A stretch of 64,000 nt of DNA from Meloidogyne chitwoodi (lineage: Eukaryota; Nematoda; Chromadorea; Rhabditida; Meloidogynidae). The position numbers and the translations under genes are program-made. Positions 11,518 through 24,212 of the stretch are shown here, piece after piece. The DNA lies in contig JACZZP010000017.1 in the NCBI GenBank assembly GCA_015183035.1, forward strand, positions 1 through 64,000. Reading direction: 5' to 3'. Below the pieces are notes generated by a model that saw only the letters and a program-made list of their open reading frames with translations, did no database searches and was not told the origin of the DNA. Within the stretch, counting starts at the first letter, position 1. Each line of letters starts with the position of its first letter.

Positions 11518-13297
11518 TTTAAACTAACAGCTAAAATAATAAAAAAAATTAATAAAATAATAAATTCATGAGACGATAATATTTTTTGTATTTGAAAATA
11601 ACTTGGTGATATCATTTCTAATTTTACTATAAATAGTTTTAATAATTTTAAACTGAATCATATTTAAATTTAATATAGTAAAAAATAGATATTAAAAAAT
11701 TTATTGTAAAAATTTTTCATAACGTTCTGTAAAATGACTGTTGTATACTGATAACATTCCTTTAATATTTTATGTTAATAAATTAGTAACTATTTAAATA
11801 CAAAAACAAATATATGCAAATATGATAAATTAGTAATAATAATTTATTTTGTAACCATATATCGAGCTATGATCTAGAACTTGGAATTCTTAAGAGGTCG
11901 AAATAAAAGGTAATTAATTCCTCAAAAATTTCAAAATTTTAACTTCCTACATTGAAATATAATTTTTTAAAATTAATTATTCAAATAAGGCAATCTACGT
12001 GGCAAATATCTATTGCTAAATTGATTTTAGAATAAAATTTTATTCCCAGAATGTTACTATCTCCATATATGTAAGCTAACACAATGGAAAAGCATAAACT
12101 CGCGGGTGAACGTGAACGTCATAATGTGAACAAACAAACGGAACATAACATTATACAAAGAGAATGGAACTAAACTCTATATGTACAAGCATATTTTTTT
12201 TAAGTCGGCATGGAAACACTTTTTATATTAAATAGAATAATAGCTAATTGTTGAAATTATAAATATATATAATTAGTAAAACCGAGTTACTAATCTATTA
12301 ATAGTGTAGTGTTTATATCTAACTTCGTATGCATGGTAAACAGCGAAGAACATCTTGACAAAAGTGGATGAAAAAAATGATTTTTGAGTGATACTTCTAC
12401 ATAAATATAGACCAGGGATGGGCAACTTTCGTATTTCGTATTATTTCGTGTTTTTAGACAAATTTTATTTCGTATTTCGTCTTTCGTATTTTATTTTCCA
12501 TTTTTCCCCCTGATATACCCAGACCTTAGTTAACTTGCGCAATTGTTTTTTGTAGAATTTTGAAATTAATTTAAAAGAAACATCCAGATGACATTAAACT
12601 ATATAATTCACATCTAATTACAAGACAAAGAAAATCTAAAAATAAGAAAAATTCGGAATTCTAAGAATTAGATTTTGTTGCAATTTATAAAATCTGGAGA
12701 CAATCGATATCGGATAAATTCGAGTTTGATGCTTTCAGTTTAAGCAAAAACTTGTTAATTTTTCTGTTTTTTGGAGTTATTACATCATTAAGGTAAATGA
12801 CGCTCGTTTGATTAAGTCAAATGATAGGTTGCGCCGCATATATTGATGAAAGCCAACACTAAATGTCTATATATTGCGGCAAAATCAAAAACGGCTGTGA
12901 AAATTGAGAATTGCCTCAACATTTAACCTTTTCCAATCAACTCGTTTTTACATTAGGACTTTCTTAATCCCTTTCAAAATTGACAACTCCCTTAAAGTTC
13001 TTTTTGCACTTTTCTCTCTTAGAGATTTTTCTCCTCTTTTATCTTTACCACTACTATGACACATGATACATATTATATACAAATGCAGACTCATGTCTTT
13101 CTCAATCGAATCGGCGCGAACGTGTACATATCCGTTTTAAATGTATTTATCAAAGGCTCCCAACATTCGACTCATCATTCGCATAACCATTCAAGTGCTA
13201 ATAGCGACCATTGTAAACTTTCAATCTAATTAATTTAAATTTTTTAAATAAACGCTAAAATTCTTGTAATTTACCATAATTTTAGTTATTCTAATAA
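11518..13297. other. long gene-poor spacer with hAT-like terminus
   Basis: About 1.8 kb of AT-rich DNA. At 12413-12426 is cagggatgggcaac, like the terminal sequence of hAT transposons, followed by repeats of ttcgtattt (12428-12495). No matching inverted end and no transposase were found, so it is a solo end or relic. Confidence 0.4.
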
Positions 13298-15389
13298 ATG
13301 CACCTGGAGCTTCTCCTCGTGATCACGGCGGTCATAATAACTATGACAAATGGCCACGTAAAGTTCGCAACTAATATAAGGTCCTCGTTTCCTCAATCTA
13401 ACAACATTTATTGGCAACATCATCAAAATGTTCCCCTGAAATCTTCAATTAAAATGCCAAAGTTCAAACAAAGTTTTAGTCACTCATCAATGCCAAATGG
13501 CCAAAGCTTTAGCCATACAATGCCGAATGGCCAAGAAATGCAATTTTCGCTTAAGCATAATGTTTTTCGACAGAAACCACGCTCTAAGCCTAAACCAAAA
13601 CCCGCTCCTGTAGAAGAACAAGCACAATCTCCTCCAGCACAAGCTCAATCTCCTCCAGCAGCTTCTCCTGCTATTCCTGAAGATAATATTGAAGCATGGG
13701 ACAAAAATATACTTATTCAGCATGTCATTGCAGCATATAAAGACTCATGCAAGAAGTCTGATATTGTCATCTTTCCATCTGAAACTAAACATAAATTGGT
13801 CTCATCAGCCAAGAAAATGCCACTCGCAGTTAATGATTTCCATTGGGTAATGAATGTTGAAATGTTTTGTACATTAAACTTTTGGCCTGTGCATTCTTGC
13901 TTCACTATGCCCTTAGAGGATGGATTTAAAAAAGCACTAAATATTCACGGCATAAAGTTTACTGATAACAGGTTAAATAAAATTTCAAATAATAAAAGGT
14001 TTTTTAGTGGGACTCACGGATCTGTTTGTTCATTGATAAGAAAGATTGAATCGGATCAACTAGAAGAATCAAGAAAAGTAAATGACGATGAACTGAAGAA
14101 CAAATTGGCAAACATTTTGATTGATGATTTTCACAAATCACGCTCATTGCCTCATCCTTCTGAATGTTTATTTTTTGTTAATTTTTTAATATTAATTATT
14201 TATAGCTTTCATGATATCATTTCCGTTAAAAGGAGCAAAGGATGCTTATTGGACGCTGGTAACGAAAATTGAACAGTTTAGCAAACATTTTACCAGACAA
14301 GCAGTTGATTTCTGCATGGCTTTTCATTCAGACGATCAACTGTTCGACCATTTTGTAAAGTTTACAGCTGGTACTGAGAAAACAAAGCTGGATGATGCTT
14401 TCCGAAATCTGATACGTGTAATGAGTACTCTTCCCTTGGAGAAGGAGAATGAAAAAGGTAAATAATATGAATAAAATTTTTTTTATATAATATTAAAATT
14501 TCAGAACGGAGCGAAGAAAATTGTACGTATAATCTATTTCTCTTCCGCGTTGAATTGGAATTCTTCCTTGCACTCGATAAGGCAATTATTGAATGGTTAT
14601 CTAAATACGGATACCCTGATCACGAGCATTTCTGCCCTGTATGGCGAGAACATTGTCTTTACGATAAAATTCGTCAGCAAATTAGAGGAACAAAAAAAAT
14701 TACTGAAGAATTAATCAAAAATTTGCACGGATGGTTTGATGGAAGAACACATGGTCGCATCAATGAAGACTTTGACTATTTCGTGAAAACTTATGTTTCC
14801 GATCGCTTTCGCATAAAAATTTCTCCCCCACCGAAACCTGCTATGCAATTTAAATACAAATTTAAAAACGGCGGAATTACAAATAAGGTGCTTTATGATA
14901 ATTATGGAAGGAATATGCGAATTCAAACAAAAATTTCACACCCTAATGGAGGTTCTAAAATGATTGAACACGAAACGTACATGCCAATGGAAAATCCTAA
15001 CAACTTTTCCATGCAACATCCTTTCAATCATTTCACTGGAGGATCTGAGGAAGGCGATAATGAAACAGAGCATGAAGATAATGAGGAACATGACGAACAA
15101 GGAATGCATGAGGATAATAGTGATGGTATGTTAATGATCTTTGATTTTGTAAATTTTTATATTTATCTTATTGTTAGAAGGTGATATGCACGCAAAAATG
15201 GAGATGAACCATGAATACGAACAATATCATCCATATGGCGGCATACCAGAATCACATTCATATGAAATTAGTCATGATGTGATTAAGGATAAAAAAGGGC
15301 AAACAAGGAATGTTATGAACAATCGTTGTCGCATTGGACAAAACCATATGAACTTTCAATTTGGCTACGATCCCGAGTGTATGGCATAA
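13298..15389 (+). CDS. secreted protein, novel nematode family, member 1
   Basis: Exons 13298-14165, 14206-14457, 14505-15125 and 15178-15389 join in frame to 650 residues. A signal peptide (LELLLVITAVIITMTNG) is followed by a His/Ser/Gln-rich stretch with two MPNGQ repeats (QSFSHSSMPNGQSFSHTMPN), a Lys-Pro/Pro-Ser-Ala linker, a helical Cys-containing region (KDSCKKSDIVIF ... EMFC ... HSCFTMP), a second helical region, and then a module HFCPVWREHC ... LIKNLHGWFDG ... VKTYVSDRFRIKIS. The C-terminal third is basic and aromatic, with an acidic Glu/Asp segment, and ends GYDPECMA. No known domain recognised. Its helical and CPV-WF modules recur in the genes at 16918 and 22641. Likely extracellular; function unknown. 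Confidence 0.85.
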
Positions 15390-16917
15390 GAGATTTTCCT
15401 TTGAGTATTTAACGTACAATATTGAAAAAAGGCTTTTAAGGCATAATTTATCTTTAAAATTCTGGCTTTCTTTTAAATAATGAAATATAATTTCAAAACA
15501 CTTATGAAATTATGCCTTAAATTATTTAACTGACTTTTTCATTTAAATTTCTTTACTTTCATAGCCTAATTAGAAGCAATAATTTGCAGATTTTATCTTA
15601 ATATTATTATATTTTCTTACCGCATAAACGAGTATTAGTGCCCAATACACCACAATATAAGATGTCTTTTATATTATTTTCAGTGATAATAATAAATATT
15701 TATAAAGATAAGAAATATTAAACTTAGGAAGTTAAATAGAAAATTATTAAGACATCTGATACAATATTTATTTTTAATTAAACCACATTTCTCCGCAAAA
15801 TTGGAAACAATATGCTTTAAATAACACTTGGTCAAAAATAAATGAATAGAGGAGAAAGAAGATCATTTTATAAACATTATTATTATTATAAATTCTCTAT
15901 TATAGGCTTTTTCTGTTTCTTGTATTTTAAAAATTTTCGGCTAATAAATGTGCTTTATTTATTTTCATTGAATTAGAAACTCATAGTTTTTACTGATTCT
16001 GATACAAATTAAACCAAGACAAAAATATATATTTTAAAAATTTACCAGTAACTTTAATTTTATAATTGCTACGTGTTTTACAGTTAGATAAAATGTTTTT
16101 TCACTTCAGTTTCTCGTCTTCTTAAAACATAATAAAAATTAAGTTCGGCTAAAGTTGGTGAAAGATCGAAATAATTTTCACTAATATTATATTTATAGTT
16201 TGATATTGTGGCAAATAAATCTATTTATTACAAATATTAAAGCTCCACCTATGTATTTGTATAAAATGCCTAAATTTCAAAAGCTTTAAAAATTATGTAA
16301 TAGTTTATTGTTTTTTATTTTACCAAAATAAAAAATAATTTATAAAAAATTATTATTAGAGTATGATGAGTTATGTTGATTATTAAATCATTTTCATGAA
16401 CCGACCTTTGTCAAAACAGTTATATTAAACTTAAAAAGTGATACAAATGTTCTGATTTTTTAAGCAGAACCTATTAATACAGACAATATTCAATATTTGT
16501 CAAAAAAATTTTTTTTGTAAATTTCCATATCGTGTTTCTTGTTAAAATGCACTTGTTAGTATTTATTTCATTATACTTGAGTGCCACGATTTATGTGTTT
16601 TATAAACAAAACTGTTTATTTTTTATTTAAAAATTATGAAATCACATGTAGTCATTTGTCTGGAAAGATGCGCACTATCTTTAATGTTAATTGGTTGACG
16701 GTACATGATTTAAAAATGTTGTTTTATACTTTCTTTACTCGAGTAAAAAGTGCAAGTAAAATATAGAGAAAAAGCCGAAAGCCGATTGATTTCGAAATTA
16801 AAGCACTTTAGATTGATAGAAAGAAATTTTAAAAAATGAAATATGTTTATTGGTTTAAAGTTTAACATCCTGCCAGTTTGCAATTATCTATAATAGCAAA
16901 ACAAATAATTAAATTCA
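15390..16917. other. gene-free spacer with 3' hairpin
   Basis: AT-rich. A 12 bp inverted repeat (aaggcataattt at 15438-15449, aaattatgcctt at 15507-15518) lies just downstream of the first secreted gene. A 61-codon frame at 16581 shows no recognisable content. Confidence 0.45.
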
Positions 16918-18850
16918 ATGCGTCTTTACTTTCTTATATTTTTTATTATCTTTACGAAGGGATTATTTGGAGGTGGCATTTTCTCGCAAAAACTATGGAA
17001 TAAGCAACGAATCATCAGCGAAGTTGTTAAAAACTATTTGATGAGCTGTCGGAGTTTAGACATTTTGAAAAATTTTGATAATCTCAGGAAAGTTGTCCAA
17101 CTTGGCCATAAACAGAAGGTTAATTTCTTAGATCAACTAGAAATACTAGTTGATCTGTCCAAATTTTGTGGACAGAAAGAACTATTGAGTGCAAAATTTG
17201 GTGAAATAGATTGTTTTGAAATGCTAAAAAGTAGAGAATTACTTAAACTATTTGATGAATATAAAATCCAAACAGAGAAAAGCGAAAAGTTTGTTAGTCG
17301 GTTAATGATCTGCAAACTGTTGTTCAGAATGGATAAACCTAAAGTATCCGATAAAGATGTAAAAGTTTTGATTGTAAATTTTTTTATCGAAAAGGATAGA
17401 GAACCAATAAATTTTGAATCAAAAAACATAAAGCTAGAAAGCTATACAAGCAACATGGAAAATGAAACTAGAGTAAATACTGAGCAAATTTTGTATAATG
17501 GTGAGTATGGTAAAATTATTACTTGTTGCTTTAGTTAGGTATTTAAAACAGCATCATAGGTAACTAAAATAGGTGCTAACTAGGCAAAATAATGTCAAAA
17601 AGTTTATTCTTTTAGGCAAAATTCATAATTAGTCCATTCATGTCCTTAAGTGCTTTAAAAAATAATTAATTAAATTGCTAGATAGAACACTTGTATTAAC
17701 AAATTCCGAGGCCGCTTATTTGCTCTGGCGATTAGAAAATTTACTTAATAATTTATACCGTCTCTACCATAATGCAGAAATACTCAGTGGCCTACAAACA
17801 AATGTAAAAACAAGTGTAAATATAAAAAAGAATGCCGTTGGCAATACAAATGTTCGCATGCAGACAAGCATTAGTTCAAAGAGGTTTGTTTTGTTTGACA
17901 TAAAAATTTATCACTTTATTTTAGGCTTTTGGGAGATGCTTGTAAAATTTTTCAGTCAAACAGAGAAATTATCGAGCTTGTTGAACAATATGTAAATAAA
18001 GAGGCTTACAGTAATGTAGACATAGTTTTTATTAAAATCAAAAAAGTTGAAGATCAAATACTGAAGAAATTCCTTAATAAATATAGTAATTTCGGTTTGA
18101 CTGATAATTCTACTCAAAATAAAAGTAAAATTTTCATTATATTATCAATTTAAATATTTTAGTTATATCAAAATGTATGGCTGATCTTTTATTATTAACT
18201 GCTATTATTGAGTTTTATAAATCACTAATTAAATCTGTAGCACAAATAGTTCATAATTCAAAAGACAATTCCTATAAAATATTTTGCCACAAAAAAGAGC
18301 CAACTTGTTCCAAACATTATTTTATAAAAAATCTATTTGAATTGGATGGAAAAGCTGAATTATTAACAACTTCTATCAATTCATGGTTTAAACAAGAATT
18401 GTCTAATAAAGTTTATAAAGAATGGCAAAATCAGTTAAATAGTAACGTTAATGGACAGTTCCCTGTTATGATAGTAGGTGAGAATATAAAGCCTAAACAT
18501 GGTGGATTTGTCGGACGAGTGGAAGAAGGATTAAGATCAATTAGGAAGCAGGTTTGTTTTAATATGTATCAGATGAACTGCTTTAGGTAAGTTTTCCTCC
18601 CATCCCAGTAATAATATTGAGATTGAAATTTTAATATTATAATTAATTTTTTAATACTGATTTTACCAAAAAGATTCTCTCATCAGCAAGAGAAGAAGAA
18701 AGTGAAAACTATAAAAAACAAAAACGAAACCGTCGCCATTATTTTTATTCTTCTCCAAGAATTAAACGGCCTCATAAGCGTAAACCTAAAATTTACTATT
18801 TGGTTGATGAACTTCCACGTCCGGCTTCTTATTACCAGAAAAATTTATGA
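16918..18850 (+). CDS. secreted protein, same novel family, member 2
   Basis: Five exons (16918-17500, 17682-17883, 17925-18124, 18163-18551, 18674-18850) join in frame to 516 residues. The signal peptide MRLYFLIFFIIFTKGLFGGG lacks the MPNGQ region of member 1. The helical part starts IISEVVKNYLMSCRSLDILK and has KFC and DCFEM positions that line up with the Cys of member 1. The later module FCHKKEPTCSKHYF ... LLTTSINSWFKQ ... NGQFPVMIV aligns with the CPV...C...WF...RF.V.I module. The tail is strongly basic (KQKRNRRHYFY ... RPHKRKPK). Function unknown. The stop is 281 bp before the DHAPAT start, so co-transcription is possible but not shown. Confidence 0.8.
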
Positions 18851-19131
18851 AAAGAAATATTAAGAAGTGATTGAAACATCCCAACTTTTAAAGTTTTTTA
18901 ATTACATTTGGAATTGTAAATAGTATAATTATATAAACAAACTTTTTAATTAATTTTGAATATTTGAACTTTTTTTACTTATTATATTGCTGTTTCACAA
19001 TTTACTATCTGTATTTATATTTATTTTTAATATTTTCCTTCTTATATTTCTTATCATTTTATAATCAATTTTTGAATATTTTATAAAATAGACAAAATAG
19101 ATTAGCAATTATTTCGGCCAATAAGTGTTTA

Positions 19132-22096
19132 ATGATTATAAATGGTCTAAACTACATAGATTTCCTTTCGGAAATTCGTAATATAGGTGGCGAGTTCTTC
19201 TGGATTAAAAAAAATAATCTTGAGGAGTTACAAAATGCCGGACGTTCGCCAAAAGCGATTGCAAATGCAATCTTCTCTTCTGAACGGATTAAGGTTTAAA
19301 AATTATTTCTAATTCAGTTGAAGATTATAGATTTATATTCCACTAGTAGAAAGCTATTGCTGATGAAATTACTAAGCAAAGAATTACTGAAAAATTAGTT
19401 CGGGTTGAAGCATTGAAAATCCTCTCTAACATGACTAGCGACTTCCATCTTCATTCTGCTGTACAACCGATTGGTTACTTACTTGTTAAGATATTTAGGG
19501 TATTTATATTATGTATTTTGATAAATAATTTCTTAATACTTTTTATAAAATTCAGCAAATATTCTCTCATATATGGTTTAACTCAAAATCTTTGGAGAGA
19601 ATTCGAGACCTTTCCTCTGATCGATCAGTTCCAATTATTTGGTTACCGACACATAAAAGCTATAAAATTAATTAAAATTTATTTAACTTTTTTGTGTTAC
19701 AGGTTATCTGGATTTTCTTTTGATATCTCTTCTTTGTTATCATCACCAAATACAATTGCCAACTATTTGTGCGGCTGAAGATTTTCAATCATCGAAGATA
19801 ATTGGTGAAGCTCTTCGACGTTGTGGTGCATTTTTTATTAGAAGAAAATTCAAAGATGCAAGTTTTTTTAATTTTCAATGGTAATATGTATCTGCGAAAC
19901 TATTTTAGGATCCTCTATACCTTGCTATTTTTGCCGAGTATGTTCATCAGCATTTGCTAAATTTTGATAGATCAATTGAATTTTTTATTGAAGTACATAA
20001 TTTTGCCTTTAAAAAACAATTTTATAATTTTTAAGGGTCAAAGAAGTAGAACTGGAAAATCTGTTTTTCCTCATACTGGTTTACTCCAATTAGTAATAGA
20101 GCCATTTTTACAAGCTAGAGTCTATGACACGGTTTGAATAGTAGAATAAAAAATACAATGTTGATTACTTTTTAAATTTAATTATCAGATCTTTGTTCCA
20201 ATTACAATAAATTATGATAGAATTTTGGAAGAATCTCTTTTCTCTTATGAACTACTTGGCCAACCAAAGCCTAAAGAGAATGCTTCTAGTTTATTTAAAG
20301 CAAGACAAATATTGAATGATTCATTTGGAGATATTTTTATAACAATAGGCGAACCAATTTCACTTCGAGAATATTCACAATTTTGTAGTCATTCTAATAA
20401 TAATGAAGATTTTCGAGTGGAATTGAGAAAGGTTATTACAGTAATTAATATCTTATAAAACTGTAAAGGGGATTTTTTAATAGGGTAATCAAAATAAGGG
20501 GAATGAATTGATGGTATTATTTTTAATCTAACATTTTTTAAATTAATATATTTAAATTAAGAGTGTTAATCACGAGAGTTACAAGAAAAATATGAGAGAG
20601 ATGAGTGAAAAGTTGGCTTTTAAAATTATAACAGATCAAAATAATAATAATGTGTTAAATATTTGGACATTTATGGCACTTGCTATATTACAGGCTAGTT
20701 ATACTACTTTAAATTATGAGATATATTATAAACACTTATATTTAGATTATAAACAGTAATCACAAATGTAAGAAAATTTCTTTAAAAGAATTAATATCTA
20801 TTGTTCAAATGCTCGTTAAAATTTATAATAAATGTTTTAAAGAGAAAGAAATTTGCCAAAAGGGCTTAACTCTTTATGATGATATAATGTTTATATTTAA
20901 TTATAAAATTTATAGTATTAAATATTTAGATATTATCTGCATTTTTATGAAAGCTACATTAATTTCAATGCAAATACAAATATTATAGAATTGAAGAACG
21001 TTCATCTTGGATCATCAACAGAATATCTAAATTTACCAACCATTATATTATTGTCAAATTATTCAAGTATAGCTGTATACTCATTAGCTCCCTTCTGGTT
21101 ATTTTTTTTCGATTGTTTTAAAGTCAAACTCAATCTCTGGATATAAGCCAAAATTAAAAACTGGATAAGGATTGCCTTTTTAATTCTTTTAACAACTTTC
21201 TTAAGTTAAGAAATTTTTTCAAGTCTCAGGGCTTCTATGAATCTTATATAAGTATTTTTATTTTATTTTAGCTTATTCGCAATCTCGAAGAATAATAATA
21301 ACTTAACATTATCGTCTTACGAGAAATATACGTAATCACTCAAAATAAGCTTTTACTTTATCACCTTTTTTCAGATTCCTCTGCCGATTGTTGAGTAGAG
21401 AATTTGTCTTTGATTTTTCTCAACTTTCCAAACAATTTGAATATGTGAAAAGCACACTTGAACTGTTAAGCAAGGCTGATTGCCGTTTACTTGTTCATAT
21501 AATAATGGTTTTTTATCTTTCCATAATATTAGAAGAAGTTCTAAAATTCCATTATATTTTTGAAAAATTATTAAAGCTTTAAGTTTAGTTAGGTTTACAT
21601 AGATTTGTCTAGATTTCTATAAACAGGTCATATGTGAAACACAGATTTTCTTATTTCTTTGCTACTTTTGCTTATAAATCAGGCATTAAATTTGAAATTG
21701 AATATTTCAGCCATATCTCATTGGATACTATAACATATTTGAATTGTTTTTGGAGATGAATAATGAAGAAAAATTCAGCACAAAAACTGAGCTTATGAAC
21801 ACAATCCAACAAAAGCTAAAATTAAAAATTAATATTAAAACGAACAAATTACCTTTACAAATTGCTTCAATTGATTTGGTTAAAAATGCTTTTAATTTCT
21901 TAAAATTCGAAAAATTAATTCAGGCATGTATTGCTTTTAAAAATTTAATTTGCTTAATAACATTTAATTTAAGGAAAACAATCATTTTATATTCAATTTT
22001 GTTGGAATAACACGAGTTTGGAAACTTTTGGGAGAATTATTGAAGCAAGATTTTCAAGCATTCATTTTAGGATCATTGTTAAATTCCAAAATATGA
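19132..22096 (+). CDS. GNPAT: dihydroxyacetone-phosphate acyltransferase (DHAPAT), peroxisomal
   Basis: Catalyses acylation of dihydroxyacetone phosphate, the first step of ether lipid and plasmalogen synthesis in peroxisomes (C. elegans acl-7, human GNPAT). The acyltransferase core is clear: PTHKSYLDFLL (H-x4-D motif, split by an intron), [25 protein letters not shown] and [20 protein letters not shown]. The C-terminal half follows the human protein ([38 protein letters not shown]). The last residues are LLNSKI, a PTS1-like peroxisome signal. Resolved exons: 19132-19293, 19350-19499, 19556-19658, 19703-19857, 19909-19992, 20036-20131, 20189-20431, 20562-20693, 20746 onward, last 21974-22096. 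Four introns need GC donors. Exons around 21490-21720 are not resolved. Confidence 0.9.
19659..19702 (+). other. GC-AG intron in GNPAT (splits catalytic motif)
   Basis: Donor cataaaa|gctata, acceptor gtgttacag|gttatc, 44 bp. The join restores H-K-S-Y-L-D in the catalytic motif; read-through stops at taa and the nearest GT breaks the frame. Confidence 0.8.
19858..19908 (+). other. GC-AG intron in GNPAT
   Basis: Donor gat|gcaagt, acceptor attttag|gatcct, 51 bp. It joins RRKFKD to [12 protein letters not shown], matching the conserved RRTF...LYWAVFSEYV region. The nearby GT donor shifts the frame. Confidence 0.85.
20694..20745 (+). other. probable GC-AG intron in GNPAT
   Basis: Donor cag|gctagt, acceptor atatttag|attata, 52 bp, phase 0. 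It joins MALAILQ to a Cys/Lys-rich helix; this region is less conserved, so support is weaker. Confidence 0.55.
21924..21973 (+). other. GC-AG intron in GNPAT
   Basis: Donor cag|gcatgt, acceptor aatttaag|gaaaac, 50 bp. It joins FLKFEKLIQ to ENNHFIFNF and carries the frame to a terminal SKI. Confidence 0.75.
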
Positions 22097-22640
22097 TTTT
22101 AATTTACTAATTTTTATTTGTCTAAAGTTGAAGATAAAAATTACAAAATTATTCCTTCACAGTGTCGAAAGATTTAATAATGAAATATTATTTCAAAAAG
22201 GGCAAATATTTTTAAAGAGTGCAATTTTATTTCTTAATAACAAAATAATATTTTTTTGCCTGAGTATTGTTATTATAAAATGACATCATTTCACAACATA
22301 GCAGGGCAATCAGAAAGCATTTAATGTAATAACCTTAACTGGAGGATTTTCAAAAATAATAAAAATATATTTTAGAATTTTTAAATATGTTTTTTGGTCA
22401 AATCTCAGTTTCTGTATAGAAAATCTATTAAAAGAGTAAATTAAGAAATACAGACTTTTTTCTAATCTATAATAGTTGTTTTTTTCATTTTATTATACAT
22501 GTGTATATTATTTTAAAGTGCAAATTGACGTGTATTTTAAAACATTTAAGCCATATAAATTGTGAATAATTTAAATTTATTTGACAATTTAGAGATTTGG
22601 CTTGACTAAAATTAAAATAAAAATTTAATATTTTTAACTA
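22097..22640. other. no gene seen
   Basis: AT-rich spacer between DHAPAT and the third secreted paralogue. Confidence 0.5.
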
Positions 22641-24212
22641 ATGGGTGAAAGAATGGCCGTCATGTTCATTTTTTTACAATTTCTATTTGCACTTCTAATA
22701 TCATATTCGTTAGCTCAATACTCAAAAATGAATACAAAATTTAGTTTTGGATATGTACCTCCTCCATCAGAGGAAGAATATTTTACTGCTGAAGATGAAT
22801 CAGCTGAAGAATTGGTAATGCCTAACGGTATGTACATAAATTAAAATTAACAAATTATCAGACCTAAAATACGAAATGTTTAATAACTCCAGAATTTTTC
22901 AGACGTTATAGAGGAGATAAATTTTTTTAACGTTTTATTATTAGATACATAAATATTGTATTAACAATTTAGAAAATATCACCGTAATTCTGGATGATTC
23001 ACAACTGTTCACTTTATTAAGTACGTTGGATCTTCCAAGACAATTCAACGAAGCACTCTCTTTAGTAAGCGGTGGTGCTAGCCGCGGAGAAGAATCGCTA
23101 AACGCTCTTTATTCCCATATAGCCTTTAATACCTACAATCTTATTGCTGAAGTCAATACTCAAATTAAATCATTGAATGATGCAGTAGCCAAAATAAAAA
23201 AACATTTGAATGAAACCTTCCAAATGAAACTCAAACGCCGTAAAGACCGTGAGTTATCCTTATTTAATTTTTTTATTTTGGGTTTTACATTTCTCCCTCG
23301 CAACGTTTTAGGATGCCTATTTTCTTCTAACGTACATATATTTTAGGTTTTTCTGAAAAAAATTGGGCATATGACATTTTTCTTTTACGTGCGTTTTTGG
23401 AGATTTTCGAAAAAGCATTTGAAGCTGGCATTCGTCGCAAGCACATTCTTCTTCCTCAAACAAGCATTGTTTGCTCGTTATGCGTAAAACCTTATAATAA
23501 ACCTTTGGCCTATGGAGGATATTGCCCAGTTTCTAAATGTACCCAAAAAGTCGATTTGAGTGCTCATAAATTAATGAATGATGAAAATATTGCAATGCTA
23601 GCTGATTGGTTTGATGATTTCAAATTTAAATCCCCTAAAGAGGCTCGAACATGGGAGAAACAATTTCTTGTCAACTATTTACCTGGTAGATTCTTTGTGA
23701 ATATCACCAATACTGAATTTTCTTATGATTCGGATGAGGGTATAACTAAAGGTTATTTAATTAGTTTATTGTGTTCTAGGGTTAAAATGTATAATATTTA
23801 AGAAACAGATCCATATAATTCATTACAAATGCGGTCTTCTTTCAAAGTTGGAGCTCATAAGTTTGATACAACTCATCACTATGGTTACCCAAATAAAGTA
23901 AATCAAGAACATAATTTTGTTTCTTCTATTCATTCTCCGCTTTCTCGTTCTGCTCCTTATAATTACAATGCAAAAATGACTGTAAACGATGGGAAAAAAA
24001 GAATGGCTACAAAGTTTGCGTTTCAGAACAAGCAATATGGTAATTCCCCATCCGGAAATGTTGCAATGAAATTTAAGCCTACTCCCAAAACAATTCAATC
24101 TAAAATTAATGGAAATTTTGCCAATAAGGAAAAATTTGGTGGAATGAGCCATGCAAGTCACTTTTCTATGTCACACCCAGGATACGGATTTCAGTCAAGT
24201 TTTTATGGATAA
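22641..24212 (+). CDS. secreted protein, same novel family, member 3
   Basis: Exons 22641-22827, 22973-23248, 23347-23739 and 23803-24212 join in frame to 421 residues. The signal peptide is hydrophobic (MFIFLQFLFALLISYSLAQ), followed by an acidic Pro/Glu segment ending VMPN. A helical region (SLVSGGASRGEESLNALYSHI) leads to EIFEKAFEAGIRRKHILLPQ, then GGYCPVSKCTQKVDLS ... IAMLADWFDDFKFK ... NYLPGRFFVNITN. This parallels VELEFFLALDKAI, FCPVWREHC, GWFDG and RFRIKIS of member 1. The tail is basic and aromatic, rich in H/F/Y/G, ending HPGYGFQSSFYG. An alternative acceptor at 23780 breaks the frame. Function unknown; likely extracellular. Confidence 0.82.

Noticed and set aside
17133..17429. 98-codon minus frame
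   Set aside because: Antisense shadow of exon 1 of the second secreted paralogue.
23823..24161. 112-codon minus frame
   Set aside because: Antisense shadow of the last exon of the third secreted paralogue.
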